DNA of 64,000 nt from Zoogloea sp041911615 (lineage in GTDB: Bacteria; Pseudomonadota; Gammaproteobacteria; Burkholderiales; Rhodocyclaceae): positions 1 through 64,000 of the forward strand of contig NZ_JAYROR010000099.1 of assembly GCF_041911615.1 (NCBI RefSeq). Direction: 5' to 3'. Position 1 is the first letter of the stretch; each line of letters begins with the position of its first letter. Below are positions 48,937 through 57,497 of the stretch, piece after piece. The translations under genes were made by a program, and so were the position numbers. The notes under the pieces are model-generated. The model saw only the letters and a program-made list of their open reading frames with translations, was not told the DNA's origin and ran no database searches.

Positions 48937-50358
48937 ATGCAATCGCAGACTTACAACTATAAAGTCGTGCGGCAGTTCGCCATCATGACGGTGGTTTGGG
49001 GCATCGTGGGCATGCTGGTCGGTGTTATCGCCGCAGCACAGCTCGTGTGGCCCGAATTGAACGTTGCCGAATGGTTCCACTTTGGACGGCTCCGGCCGCT
49101 CCACACCAACGCGGTTATTTTCGCGTTTGGTGGCTGCGCTCTCTTTTCAACGTCTTATTATTGCGTCCAGCGTACCTGCCACACCACGCTCTTCGCTCCC
49201 GGCCTTGCTGCCTTTACCTTCTGGGGTTGGCAGCTTGTCATCCTGCTTGCGGCGATCACCCTGCCGCTCGGTTACACCTCATCCAAGGAGTATGCCGAAC
49301 TCGAGTGGCCGATCGACATCCTGATCACCGTGGTGTGGGTCTCCTACGCCATCGTGTTCTTCGGTACGATCGGTAAGCGCAAGACCACCCATATCTATGT
49401 GGCCAACTGGTTCTACGGAGCCTTCATCATCACCGTCGCGCTGCTGCACTTGGTCAATAGCGCCGAGATCCCGGTCACGTTGACGAAGTCCTACTCCGCC
49501 TACGCTGGTGTTCAGGACGCGATGATCCAGTGGTGGTACGGCCACAACGCGGTGGGTTTCTTCCTGACCGCGGGCTTCCTGGGCATGATGTACTACTTCG
49601 TGCCGAAGCAGGCAGGTCGTCCGGTTTACTCCTACCGCCTGTCGGTCGTGCACTTCTGGGCACTGATCTTCACCTACATGTGGGCGGGTCCGCACCATCT
49701 GCACTATACCGCGCTGCCCGACTGGACCCAGTCCGTCGGCATGATCTTCTCCCTGATCCTTCTGGCTCCGTCCTGGGGTGGCATGATCAACGGCATCATG
49801 ACGCTCTCCGGCGCCTGGCATAAGCTGCGCACCGACCCGATCCTGAAGTTCCTGATCACCTCGCTGTCGTTCTATGGCATGTCGACCTTCGAAGGTCCGA
49901 TGATGTCGATCAAGACGGTCAATGCGCTGTCGCACTACACCGACTGGACCGTCGGCCACGTGCACTCCGGCGCCCTGGGCTGGGTTGCGATGGTGTCGAT
50001 CGGCGCGATGTATTACCTGATCCCGCGCATGTACGGCAAGACCGAGATGTACTCCACCAAGCTGATCACTACCCACTTCTGGATCGCGACCATCGGCGTC
50101 GTGCTTTACATCGCCTCGCTTTGGATTTCTGGTGTGATGCAGGGCCTGATGTGGCGTGCCACCAACCCGGACGGTACCCTGACCTACTCCTTCGTCGAGT
50201 CTGTCAAGGCCAGCTACCCGTTCTGGACCATCCGTGTCGTGGGCGGCGTGCTGTTCCTGACCGGCATGCTGATCATGTTCTACAACATGGTGAAGACGAT
50301 CGCCGGTCAGAAGGCATACGACGCTCCGGTGCTGGCACCTGCCGGCGCTCACGCCTGA
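48937..50358 (+). CDS. ccoN: cbb3-type cytochrome c oxidase subunit I
   Basis: CcoN (473 residues) is the catalytic heme-copper subunit of the high-affinity oxidase. Twelve membrane helices are expected. Metal ligands visible are His56 (RPLHTN), CuB ligands His203 (WWYGHNAVG) and His253/His254 (AGPHHLHY), and heme ligands His341 and His343 (VGHVHSGALG). The ATG at 48937 has TGAGG upstream. It opens the operon ccoN-ccoO-ccoQ-ccoP. The FNR box signals induction under low oxygen. Confidence 0.97.
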   Translation: MQSQTYNYKVVRQFAIMTVVWGIVGMLVGVIAAAQLVWPELNVAEWFHFGRLRPLHTNAVIFAFGGCALFSTSYYCVQRTCHTTLFAPGLAAFTFWGWQLVILLAAITLPLGYTSSKEYAELEWPIDILITVVWVSYAIVFFGTIGKRKTTHIYVANWFYGAFIITVALLHLVNSAEIPVTLTKSYSAYAGVQDAMIQWWYGHNAVGFFLTAGFLGMMYYFVPKQAGRPVYSYRLSVVHFWALIFTYMWAGPHHLHYTALPDWTQSVGMIFSLILLAPSWGGMINGIMTLSGAWHKLRTDPILKFLITSLSFYGMSTFEGPMMSIKTVNALSHYTDWTVGHVHSGALGWVAMVSIGAMYYLIPRMYGKTEMYSTKLITTHFWIATIGVVLYIASLWISGVMQGLMWRATNPDGTLTYSFVESVKASYPFWTIRVVGGVLFLTGMLIMFYNMVKTIAGQKAYDAPVLAPAGAHA

Positions 50359-50376
50359 TCGGGAGGAAAAATAATC

Positions 50377-51354
50377 ATGGCTCAATCGAATCACGACTTT
50401 ATCGAACGCAAGGTTGGCTGGCTGATCGTCTTCACGCTGCTGACCGTCAGCGTCGGCGGCCTTGTCGAAATCGTTCCGCTGTTCTTCCAGCACTCGACCA
50501 CCACGCCGGTCGAAGGGCTCAAGCCCTACGATCCTGTTCGGCTGGTCGGGCGGGACGTGTATATCCGCGAGGGCTGCAATAACTGTCACTCGCAGATGAT
50601 TCGCCCCTTCCGTGCTGAAACCGAGCGCTACGGTCATTACTCCGTCGCCGGCGAGTACGTTTATGACCACCCCTTCCTCTGGGGCTCCAAGCGTACCGGC
50701 CCGGACCTGCACCGTGTCGGCGGCCGGTATTCGGACCAGTGGCATCGCATCCACCTGCTGAACCCGCGTGACGTGGTACCCGAGTCCAACATGCCGGCTT
50801 TCCCGTGGCTTGATCGTCCGGCGAAGATCGATGACATCGAAGCCAAGATGACCGCGCTTCGCAAAGTTGGCGTTCCCTACACCGACGAGGAAATTCAGGG
50901 TGCTCGCAAGGCGCTGGAAGGCAAGACCGAGCTGGAGGCCGTGATTGCTTACCTGCAAGGGCTTGGCACCGCGCTGAACGCCGGCAAGCCCGCTCCGGCG
51001 CCTGCCGCGACAGCGCCTGCACCTGCCGCCGCTGCCGCGGACGCGCTGGGTAAGGTTTTCTTCGAAGTCGGCTCGAGTTCATTGCCGGCCGATGCCACTG
51101 CTGCGGTCAATGCGGCGGCTGATTTCCTGAAGGGGAAAGCCGATGCCAAGATTGACGTGACCGGCTATACCGACAAAACCGGTGACGTCGAGAAGAACCT
51201 CGAGCTGGCCAAGGAGCGTGCTAAAGCTGTCCGCGAAGCCCTCAAGGCCGCTGGTGTTGCAGAGGATCGGATCAACATGAAGCCGCCCGTCAGCATCACC
51301 GGTTCTGGTGACAATGCCGAAGCTCGTCGGGTTGAACTCAACCCGGGCAGTTAA
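50377..51354 (+). CDS. ccoO: cbb3 oxidase subunit II (CcoO) fused to an OmpA-like domain
   Basis: CcoO normally has about 200-240 residues; this one has 325. Residues 14-37 are the membrane anchor. The monoheme cytochrome c has Cys67, Cys70 and His71 in CNNCHSQM, with Met139 in ESNMPAFPW. Canonical CcoO ends near residue 200. Then follows an Ala/Pro linker (about 203-222) and an OmpA C-terminal-like domain (226-325): VFFEVGSSSLP, Asp266 in GYTDKTGD, Arg281 in LAKERAKAV, and a closing ARRVEL. The Asp and Arg are the peptidoglycan (DAP)-binding residues of OmpA. The frame is uninterrupted and the SD is strong (GGGAGG), so this is a real fusion that would place a peptidoglycan-binding module on the periplasmic side of the oxidase. 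Confidence 0.93.
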   Translation: MAQSNHDFIERKVGWLIVFTLLTVSVGGLVEIVPLFFQHSTTTPVEGLKPYDPVRLVGRDVYIREGCNNCHSQMIRPFRAETERYGHYSVAGEYVYDHPFLWGSKRTGPDLHRVGGRYSDQWHRIHLLNPRDVVPESNMPAFPWLDRPAKIDDIEAKMTALRKVGVPYTDEEIQGARKALEGKTELEAVIAYLQGLGTALNAGKPAPAPAATAPAPAAAAADALGKVFFEVGSSSLPADATAAVNAAADFLKGKADAKIDVTGYTDKTGDVEKNLELAKERAKAVREALKAAGVAEDRINMKPPVSITGSGDNAEARRVELNPGS

Positions 51355-51393
51355 ACCGTTTGGCGACCATTCTGAGAACGCAGGAGTCAGATC

Positions 51394-51585
51394 TTGGATA
51401 TCAATGATGCACGCGCACTAATCACCGTTGTGGGACTGGTTTGTTTCATCGCCATTTCCATCTGGGCTTTCAGTGGTCGGGCACGCAAGGGATTCGAAGA
51501 GGCTGCGCTCCTGCCGTTCAGCGAGGACGACTTGCCGTCCCCTCAAGCGGGACGGCAATCCAAGGAAGGAAATAAAAATGGCTGA
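51394..51585 (+). CDS. ccoQ: cbb3 oxidase subunit CcoQ (FixQ)
   Basis: A 63-residue single-span protein (hydrophobic 9-27, VVGLVCFIAISIWAF) followed by the typical GRARKGFEEAALLPF segment of CcoQ/FixQ. It stabilises CcoP in the complex. Translation begins at a TTG at 51394 with AGGAG 7 bases upstream; no ATG is better placed. It overlaps the start of ccoP by 8 bases, implying translational coupling. The C-terminal tail (PSPQAGRQSKEGNKNG) is longer and more polar than usual. Confidence 0.88.
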   Translation: MDINDARALITVVGLVCFIAISIWAFSGRARKGFEEAALLPFSEDDLPSPQAGRQSKEGNKNG

Positions 51586-52501
51586 CTTTGTTAGCGGTTT
51601 CTGGAACGCCTACGTGATGGTGCTGGTGTTCCTGAGTATCGGTTTCTGCGTGTTCGTGCTCGTCTCGAATACCACCAAGCGGACGTCCGGTCCGGTTGGT
51701 CTGCACGATCACGTCTGGGACGAAACGCTGCAGGAGTACAACAACCCGCTGCCGCGCTGGTGGATGTACATGTTCTGGATCACGATCATTTTCGCGATCA
51801 CCTACCTGAGCATGTACCCGGGTTTCGGCAACAATCAGGGCAAGCTGGGTTGGTCCTCGACGGGCCAATGGGAGGCCGAGCAGAAGGCCGCCGCTGAAAA
51901 ATACGGTCCGATCTTCGCCAAGTTCCGCAGCATGGATCTGAATGCGGTGTCGCAGGACAAGGAAGCCAATGCAATGGGGCAGCGTCTGTTCCTGACCTAC
52001 TGCGCGCAGTGTCACGGTGCGGATGCAAAGGGTGCCAAGGGCTTCCCGAATCTGACGGACAACGATTGGCTGTACGGTGGTGAGCCGGAAACCATCAAGA
52101 CCACAGTGCTCGGTGGCCGTCAGGGCATGATGCCTCCGTTCGGTCCCGCGCTTGGCGCGGATGGCGTCAAGAACGTCGCCAACTATGTCCGGTCCCTGTC
52201 CGGTCTGGCTCACGATTCGCTGCGTGCCCAGCAAGGGAAGGAGCTGTTTGCCCAGAACTGTGCGGCATGTCATGGTCCGGAAGGCAAGGGGACGCCGGCC
52301 ATTGGCGCACCCAACCTGACCGATAAGACCTGGTTGTACGGTTCCGCTGAAGCGACGATCATCGAAACCGTCACCAATGGACGTACCAACAAGATGCCTG
52401 CTTTCCAGGAGTTCCTTGGCGAAGACAAGGTTCATCTGCTGGCCGGTTATGTGCTGAGCCTTTCGAAGAAGGAAGCGGCTCCGGCAGAAGGCAAGAACTG
52501 A
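51578..52501 (+). CDS. ccoP: cbb3 oxidase subunit III, diheme cytochrome CcoP
   Basis: CcoP (307 residues) brings electrons to CcoO/CcoN. Two membrane helices (about 10-30 and 62-80) precede two cytochrome c domains with CAQCH (Cys142, Cys145, His146) and CAACH (Cys228, Cys231, His232). Met ligands lie in MMPPFGP and NKMPAFQ. The short DHVWDETLQEYNNPLPRWW segment between the helices is diagnostic. ATG 51578 has AAGGAAGGAA upstream. A strong terminator follows, ending the structural operon. Confidence 0.97.
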   Translation: MADFVSGFWNAYVMVLVFLSIGFCVFVLVSNTTKRTSGPVGLHDHVWDETLQEYNNPLPRWWMYMFWITIIFAITYLSMYPGFGNNQGKLGWSSTGQWEAEQKAAAEKYGPIFAKFRSMDLNAVSQDKEANAMGQRLFLTYCAQCHGADAKGAKGFPNLTDNDWLYGGEPETIKTTVLGGRQGMMPPFGPALGADGVKNVANYVRSLSGLAHDSLRAQQGKELFAQNCAACHGPEGKGTPAIGAPNLTDKTWLYGSAEATIIETVTNGRTNKMPAFQEFLGEDKVHLLAGYVLSLSKKEAAPAEGKN

Positions 52502-52535
52502 TTTTTTAGGAAGTCTTTCTTGTTCTTCAGTTCAT

Positions 52536-52565
52536 GCTCCCCGGGTTCATCCCGGGGAGTTTTTG
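52536..52565 (+). terminator. Terminator after ccoP
   Basis: CTCCCCGGG-TTCA-TCCCGGGGAG then TTTTTG: a 9-10 bp GC stem with a U tract. Confidence 0.95.
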
Positions 52566-52587
52566 AACAAATATATTAGAATATAAT
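52560..52587 (+). promoter_or_regulatory. Candidate promoter of ccoG
   Basis: TATAAT at 52582-52587 in an AT-rich patch, with TTTTTG 16 bases upstream (overlapping the preceding terminator). It is 12 bases from the ccoG ATG, leaving a very short leader. Confidence 0.45.
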
Positions 52588-52599
52588 TAAATTTAGATC

Positions 52600-54039
52600 A
52601 TGACCCAGCCAGATACCGGAGCCCAGAAGGCATCCGCTTCTCCGAGCAAGGCCGCTGGAGAGGCCGACGATACGTTGTATGCCGTCAGGCAGAAGGTGTA
52701 TCCGCGCGCGGTTAGCGGGATGTTCGCGACTTGGCGGTGGACGCTGGTTTGGGTGACCCAGGTGATTTTCTATGGGCTTTGCTGGCTGCCCTGGAATGGA
52801 CGACAAGCGGTTCTGCTTCACCTCGTAGACCGCAAGTTTTATATTTTCGATTGGGTTTTCTGGCCTCAGGATGTCTTTTTCCTGGCAATTCTGCTGATCA
52901 TCAGTGCCTATTCCTTGTTCTTCTTCACGGCCGTCGCGGGGCGTTTGTGGTGTGGTTACGCATGCCCCCAAACTGTTTATACAGAGATATTCACCTGGAT
53001 CGAGGAGAAGATCGAAGGAAATCGCGCGCAGCGCATGAAGCTCGATCAAGGGCCGATGACTGGCCGCAAATTCGCGCTGAAGGCCGCTAAATTTGGTGCT
53101 TGGGCCGCACTGGCGCTTTGGACTGGTTTCACTTTTGTCGGTTATTTCACACCGATTCGTGAGTTGGTGCGGGAGGCTGCGAATTTCAGTTTTGGTCCGT
53201 GGGAACTCTTCTGGATTCTATTCTACGGCGGTTTCACTTACCTGTTTGCGGGTGTCATGCGTGAGCAGGTGTGCAAGTACATGTGTCCGTACGCCCGCTT
53301 TCAGGGGGTGATGTTCGATCCAGATACCTTGGTCATTACCTACGATCCAGAGCGCGGCGAGCCGCGGGGGGCGCGCAAGAAGGGCGTGGATCCGCGCACG
53401 GTATCGAAAGGCGACTGTGTCGATTGCGGTATCTGCGTGCAGGTTTGTCCGACTGGCATCGATATCCGGAACGGCATGCAGTACGAGTGCATCGGGTGTG
53501 CTGCGTGCATCGATGCCTGCGATCAGGTGATGGAAAAGATGGATTACCCAAAGGGTTTGATCCGCTACACCACCGAAAATGCGATGAAGCGTCATTGGGG
53601 GCGGAAGGAGATCATCGGGCATGTGATGCGTCCGCGGATCATGATTTACGCGGGCGTGCTGATGGCGATTTGTGCGGCGTTTGTCTGGGGGTTGGCAACG
53701 CGTTCTACGTTACGAGTCGACGTGATCAAGGATCGTTCCACTCTTAGCCGCGAAGTTGAAGGGGGGTTGATTGCGAACGTTTATAATCTCCATGTAATGA
53801 ACATGACCGAAGGTCCAAGACGTTTCGCTTTGTCGGCGAGCGGGCTGGACGGTGTTCGCATTACCCCGATGGAACCTTTTGAGGTGGACGCTGCCGGACT
53901 GAAATCAGTCACTGTTGAAGTGGCCGTGCCTCCCGAGTCCGGTAAGCCCGGATCGAATACGATCTATATCGAAGTGAAGGCACTGGATGATGAGAGCGTC
54001 CGTGTGCGAGAAAAGACTTCGTTCCTGATGCCGCGTTGA
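52600..54039 (+). CDS. ccoG: cbb3 oxidase assembly protein CcoG (RdxA/FixG)
   Basis: CcoG (479 residues) is a membrane ferredoxin-like Cu(II) reductase for cbb3 oxidase assembly. Four to five membrane helices are visible (about 45-65, 90-110, 160-185, 195-215, 345-365). Iron-sulfur motifs include CGYACPQTVYTEIF, CKYMCPYARFQG and two CxxCxxCxxxC clusters (CVDCGICVQVCP, CIGCAACIDACD). An immunoglobulin-like FixG domain ends the protein. It follows the ccoP terminator, with a candidate promoter of its own. Confidence 0.95.
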   Translation: MTQPDTGAQKASASPSKAAGEADDTLYAVRQKVYPRAVSGMFATWRWTLVWVTQVIFYGLCWLPWNGRQAVLLHLVDRKFYIFDWVFWPQDVFFLAILLIISAYSLFFFTAVAGRLWCGYACPQTVYTEIFTWIEEKIEGNRAQRMKLDQGPMTGRKFALKAAKFGAWAALALWTGFTFVGYFTPIRELVREAANFSFGPWELFWILFYGGFTYLFAGVMREQVCKYMCPYARFQGVMFDPDTLVITYDPERGEPRGARKKGVDPRTVSKGDCVDCGICVQVCPTGIDIRNGMQYECIGCAACIDACDQVMEKMDYPKGLIRYTTENAMKRHWGRKEIIGHVMRPRIMIYAGVLMAICAAFVWGLATRSTLRVDVIKDRSTLSREVEGGLIANVYNLHVMNMTEGPRRFALSASGLDGVRITPMEPFEVDAAGLKSVTVEVAVPPESGKPGSNTIYIEVKALDDESVRVREKTSFLMPR

Positions 54040-54052
54040 CGCACCGAGAAAA

Positions 54053-54586
54053 ATGAATATGACTGCAACCCAAACCTCCCGCTCTGCAACCCCTTGGTAC
54101 AAGGAGCGTTGGACCTGGTTGTTGATGTTGATGCCTGCGACCGCCATCGTGGCGGGCTTCATAACTCTATGGCTGGCAATCAAGTCTTTCGACGGGTTGG
54201 TTGCGGACGATTACTACAAGCAGGGTCTTGCCATCAATCAGACCCTGGCGAGGGCAACGGCTGCCCAGGCGCTCGGCCTGACGGCGCAGGTTAAGTTCAC
54301 GGCCGAAGAGATGAGCGTGCTGTTGAACGCCAAGCCGGGCACTGAGCTGCCTCCTCGCTTGCTGGTTACCCTGGCCCATCCGACAAAGGGTGGGCTGGAT
54401 CAGCAACTGGTTTTGACGCGTGACGGTGACGTTTATCGGGGCAGAATTCAGTCTGCCCTGGCGAGCGCGCATTGGAAGGTTTTATTAGAAGACGAGCCCC
54501 GCAACTGGCGGTTGTCAGGGGCCGCATTCCTCCCCACAGAGACGGAGATCCGGATCGATTCAGCCGATCTCAAACCTGTCGATTGA
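54053..54586 (+). CDS. ccoH: FixH/CcoH family protein
   Basis: A 177-residue, single-helix membrane protein (hydrophobic about 20-44) with a large periplasmic domain, matching FixH, which with CcoI, CcoG and CcoS is needed for cbb3 assembly. DGLVADDYYKQGLAINQ near residue 47 is the family signature. It is 13 bases behind ccoG and cotranscribed. Two in-frame ATGs (54053, 54059) both fit; the first is used. The copper-ATPase gene ccoI and ccoS, usually next, are not here. Confidence 0.92.
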   Translation: MNMTATQTSRSATPWYKERWTWLLMLMPATAIVAGFITLWLAIKSFDGLVADDYYKQGLAINQTLARATAAQALGLTAQVKFTAEEMSVLLNAKPGTELPPRLLVTLAHPTKGGLDQQLVLTRDGDVYRGRIQSALASAHWKVLLEDEPRNWRLSGAAFLPTETEIRIDSADLKPVD

Positions 54587-54604
54587 TATGGAGTGGAGGA
54601 AATC

Positions 54605-54745
54605 ATGGCCTGGAAAGAATTGTTCAGTACCGATATTGGCCTTCTGAGCTTGTTCACGATTGGATTCGTCGTGGTGATGGGTGTGTATCTATACCGTTTT
54701 GCGAAGAATCATATTGCGGAAGACGAGCGGCGGTCGCACGGTTGA
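54605..54745 (+). CDS. DUF3149-like small membrane protein (46 aa)
   Basis: A 46-residue open frame beginning MAWKELFSTDIGLLSLFTIGF, with one membrane helix (about 12-31) and a basic/acidic tail (KNHIAEDERRSHG). It resembles DUF3149 proteins (MAWK-LFSTD-G signature) found near cbb3 assembly genes of betaproteobacteria. GGAGGAA gives a strong SD at 54596-54602. It is too short for typical length cut-offs. Not CcoS: the CcoS pattern with a hydrophobic N-terminus and acidic end is lacking. Part of the ccoG-ccoH unit. Confidence 0.75.
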   Translation: MAWKELFSTDIGLLSLFTIGFVVVMGVYLYRFAKNHIAEDERRSHG

Positions 54746-54787
54746 TGGTTTGATGTGTTATCGATGCCTAACTGGGAGCTGAGCAAG

Positions 54788-55027
54788 ATGAAACTGATTC
54801 AAGTTTTGTGGCCGTCGTTTCTGGTTGCGGGGATTGCCGAGATTATTTTTTTCACGGTTGTCAATCCTCAGGAGTTATACCTTTTCGGAGTGCCAGTGCA
54901 TTACTCCGAAGTGGCCACATATTCCATCGGTTTCTTTGGTTTCTGGTTGGTGTGTGCAGCATCGAGTTTGGCGACGCTGTTTTTTCAGCGTACATCGGAT
55001 GAGATCAACCAGTTGGAGGCTCGGTGA
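54788..55027 (+). CDS. Small hydrophobic membrane protein (79 aa)
   Basis: A 79-residue protein with two membrane helices (about 6-25 and 43-65) separated by VVNPQELYLFGVPVHYSEVATYS. No domain is named with confidence. Similar two-helix proteins occur downstream of FixH genes in related betaproteobacteria (recollection, unchecked). ATG 54788 has GGGAG upstream; ATG 54764 is an alternative giving eight more residues. It is the last gene before the terminator at 55085, so the unit is ccoG-ccoH-DUF3149-this gene. Confidence 0.75.
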   Translation: MKLIQVLWPSFLVAGIAEIIFFTVVNPQELYLFGVPVHYSEVATYSIGFFGFWLVCAASSLATLFFQRTSDEINQLEAR

Positions 55028-55084
55028 GCACGACTGTAGCGGTGCGTTACCAAGGGCTCGAGTGATCGCCTCTTGAAAGCAGCA

Positions 55085-55118
55085 AAGGCCTCGCAGAACT
55101 TGCGAGGCCTTTGTTTTT
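55085..55118 (+). terminator. Terminator of the ccoG-ccoH unit
   Basis: AGGCCTCGCA-GAAC-TTGCGAGGCCT followed by TTGTTTTT. The stem is close enough to serve uspA (convergent) as well. Confidence 0.93.
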
Positions 55119-55149
55119 GATGTCGCCCAATATGATCGGCCCGCTTTGC

Positions 55150-55593
55150 TTAGCGATAGACAAGAACCGGAATCTTGCTGTGAGTCAGAACCTTCTGGGT
55201 CTCGCTGCCCAGGAGCAGGCCACTCAGACCACGGCGTCCATGGGAGGCCATGAAGATCAGATCGCAGCGGTTGCGCTCCGCTGATGCGATGATGGCCTCG
55301 AAGGGAACTTCACTGACAACCGTGTCACCGTCGGCCTTGACGCCCGCTGTTTCAGCAGCAGCCTTGGCCTGGGCGAGGATCTTCTCGGCTTCGGCCGCCG
55401 CTGCACGGCTGAACTGCTCGGGCGTGGTGGGGTCGAAAAGGGCGCCTTCTCCGTAAATCGGGGTGGGGAAGTCGGGCTGAGCGTAGAAAAAGGTGATCCT
55501 CGCGTTGGCTTCCCGGGCGAATTCGATTGCGCGCGAAACCGTAGATGCGGAGAGGTCGGAACCGTCGGTTGGAACAAGGATACTCTTGAACAT
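55150..55593 (-). CDS. Universal stress protein UspA family
   Basis: A 147-residue single-domain UspA protein. The start MFKSILVPTDGSDLSASTVSRAI and the ATP-binding signature ending in MASHGRRGLSGLLLGSETQKVLTHSKIPVLV are typical of ATP-binding USPs (G-2x-G-9x-G-S/T). ATG 55593 is preferred to the upstream extension because it gives the family N-terminus with GAGGAG upstream. Located between the cbb3 assembly unit and phaC. Likely induced in stress or starvation. Confidence 0.93.
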   Translation of the reverse strand: MFKSILVPTDGSDLSASTVSRAIEFAREANARITFFYAQPDFPTPIYGEGALFDPTTPEQFSRAAAAEAEKILAQAKAAAETAGVKADGDTVVSEVPFEAIIASAERNRCDLIFMASHGRRGLSGLLLGSETQKVLTHSKIPVLVYR

Positions 55594-55763
55594 GGCGTCG
55601 CTCCTCTTGGGTACTCGGGGTGTTGTAATTATAGGGCGAGCCATCTTCGCAACCGGATTGACGAATGTCAATCGAAGGTCAGACCGCTTCGTTCAGGCTG
55701 AGGGTGCGGGCGAAATCGTGTTTTGGCCATCATAGGCCGCTCATGACTGAAGGAGTTCACACC

Positions 55764-57497
55764 ATGTCTCGTCGTCCTCTCGTGCCTTCCATCGACACGG
55801 CGCGCAAATCGTTGCGACGGTTGAACGAGTCCGTCGAGTCGACCGTCGATCCGCTCGGAATGGCCGCGCCGCTCATTCATGCGCAGTTGGCCTGGATGGC
55901 TCATCCGCAGGAACTGGCGGAGGCCCTGGGTCGAATTTCGGATAGCCTTTGGGCGTTACAGAGACACACTTGGCTTAGGCTGGCGGGGTTGCCGAGCACC
56001 GGGCCGGCCAAGCCGAATGCTGACGACGGCCGCTTTGCCGATCCTGTCTGGGCCGAGTCGCCGACCTGGGATCTGGTGAAGGGCTGGTATCTGTTGCTGA
56101 CGCACCACATGCAGGACATGCTGTACGAAACGCCGGGCTTGTCTCAAAAGGAACGACGTCGGGCGGCCTTCTGGTGGCGAAATGGGCTCAATGCGATAGC
56201 ACCGTCCAATTTCTTGTGGACCAATCCCGTCGCGATGCGAAAGGCCATCGAATCGAACGGTGAGAGTCTGGTTCGTGGTTTCCGCAATTTTCTGGACGAC
56301 GTGGCTGCCGGGAACATCCGGATGACCGATCCGGATGATTTCAAGGTTGGGGAGAACCTGGCCACGACGCCTGGCAAAGTCGTGTTTCGGAATCGTCTGC
56401 TGGAAGTGCTGCATTACGCACCGACCGTGCCTCGCGTCCATGCGACGCCGATCGTGATCGTGACGCCATGGATCAACAAGTTTTACATCCTCGACCTCAA
56501 TCCCAAGAAGAGCATGGTTCGTTACCTGCTTGGTCAGGGCTTTGATGTGTTCATCACGAGCTGGAAGAACCCTGGCGACGAGATGCGCGACATCCGCTTC
56601 GACGATTATCTGACCGAAGGCATCCAGGCACTGATCGATACCGCACGGGGGCTCACGGGTGCGCCGAAGGTCCATGCCGTGGGCTATTGCATCGGGGGCA
56701 CCGCTTTGTCGACCTACATGGCCTGGGCGAACCGTCATTTTGGGCCGGAGGCGGTGCCGGTTGCGCACTGGACCTTGTTCACGACACTGGTGGATTTCCA
56801 CAAGCCCGGGGATATCGAGGTTTTCGTCGACGAAGGCAGTATTCGCTTCATCACCCAGAACATGGCACGCAAGGGCTATCTGGATGGCGCGGAAATGGCG
56901 TCGGCGTTCAGGCTGTTGCGGGCCAACAGTCTAATCTGGCATTACGTGGTGCATGGCTGGCTGTATGGCGAGACGCCACCGCCGTTCGACGTGCTTTACT
57001 GGAACATGGATGCGACGCGCATGCCCTATGCGATGCATGCGTGGTATCTGCGCGAGCTTTACTTGCACAACAAGCTGATCGAGAAGGATGCCTTGACGGT
57101 GGCGGGCGAACCGATCGACCTGGGCGCGATCGCTCAACCCGTCTATGCCGTTTCGGCGGAGGATGACCATATCGCGCCGTGGCGTCAGACTTTTCGGACG
57201 ATGAACTATCTGAATGGCCCCAAGCGCTTTGTGTTGTCCACGTCGGGACACATTCTCGGCATCGTCAATCCGCCGGTGAAGCCGGCCAAGCGAAGCTTCT
57301 GGGTGGGGGCTGCGGAACGCGGCGATCAGGCCGAGGCCTGGTTGAGTGGGCTGAGCGTGCAGGAAGGGAGTTGGTGGGACGACTGGATGAAATGGCTTCG
57401 TCCGCAGTGCGGCGAACTCGTCGAGGCTCGCCCCGCGGCAACCGATGCGTATCCGTCTCTGGGCGATGCGCCGGGGGCTTATGTGCTGGAGCGCTGA
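55764..57497 (+). CDS. phaC: Class I polyhydroxyalkanoate synthase PhaC
   Basis: PhaC (577 residues) polymerises (R)-3-hydroxyacyl-CoA into PHA granules. The lipase-like box is GYCIGG with catalytic Cys309. Catalytic Asp lies in SAEDDHIAPW and His in TSGHILGIVNPP in the last quarter. The N-terminal domain of about 200 residues and the WTLFTTLVDFHKPG block match class I (Ralstonia-like) synthases. ATG 55764 has AAGGAG 8 bases upstream, better than two earlier starts. phaA and phaB are not in the window. Its 3' end overlaps the convergent glycosylase gene by 19 bases. Confidence 0.95.
   Translation: MSRRPLVPSIDTARKSLRRLNESVESTVDPLGMAAPLIHAQLAWMAHPQELAEALGRISDSLWALQRHTWLRLAGLPSTGPAKPNADDGRFADPVWAESPTWDLVKGWYLLLTHHMQDMLYETPGLSQKERRRAAFWWRNGLNAIAPSNFLWTNPVAMRKAIESNGESLVRGFRNFLDDVAAGNIRMTDPDDFKVGENLATTPGKVVFRNRLLEVLHYAPTVPRVHATPIVIVTPWINKFYILDLNPKKSMVRYLLGQGFDVFITSWKNPGDEMRDIRFDDYLTEGIQALIDTARGLTGAPKVHAVGYCIGGTALSTYMAWANRHFGPEAVPVAHWTLFTTLVDFHKPGDIEVFVDEGSIRFITQNMARKGYLDGAEMASAFRLLRANSLIWHYVVHGWLYGETPPPFDVLYWNMDATRMPYAMHAWYLRELYLHNKLIEKDALTVAGEPIDLGAIAQPVYAVSAEDDHIAPWRQTFRTMNYLNGPKRFVLSTSGHILGIVNPPVKPAKRSFWVGAAERGDQAEAWLSGLSVQEGSWWDDWMKWLRPQCGELVEARPAATDAYPSLGDAPGAYVLER

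Noticed and set aside
54605..54745. Small open frame after ccoH as CcoS
   Set aside because: The sequence MAWKELFSTD and its basic tail fit DUF3149 better; the CcoS pattern is missing.
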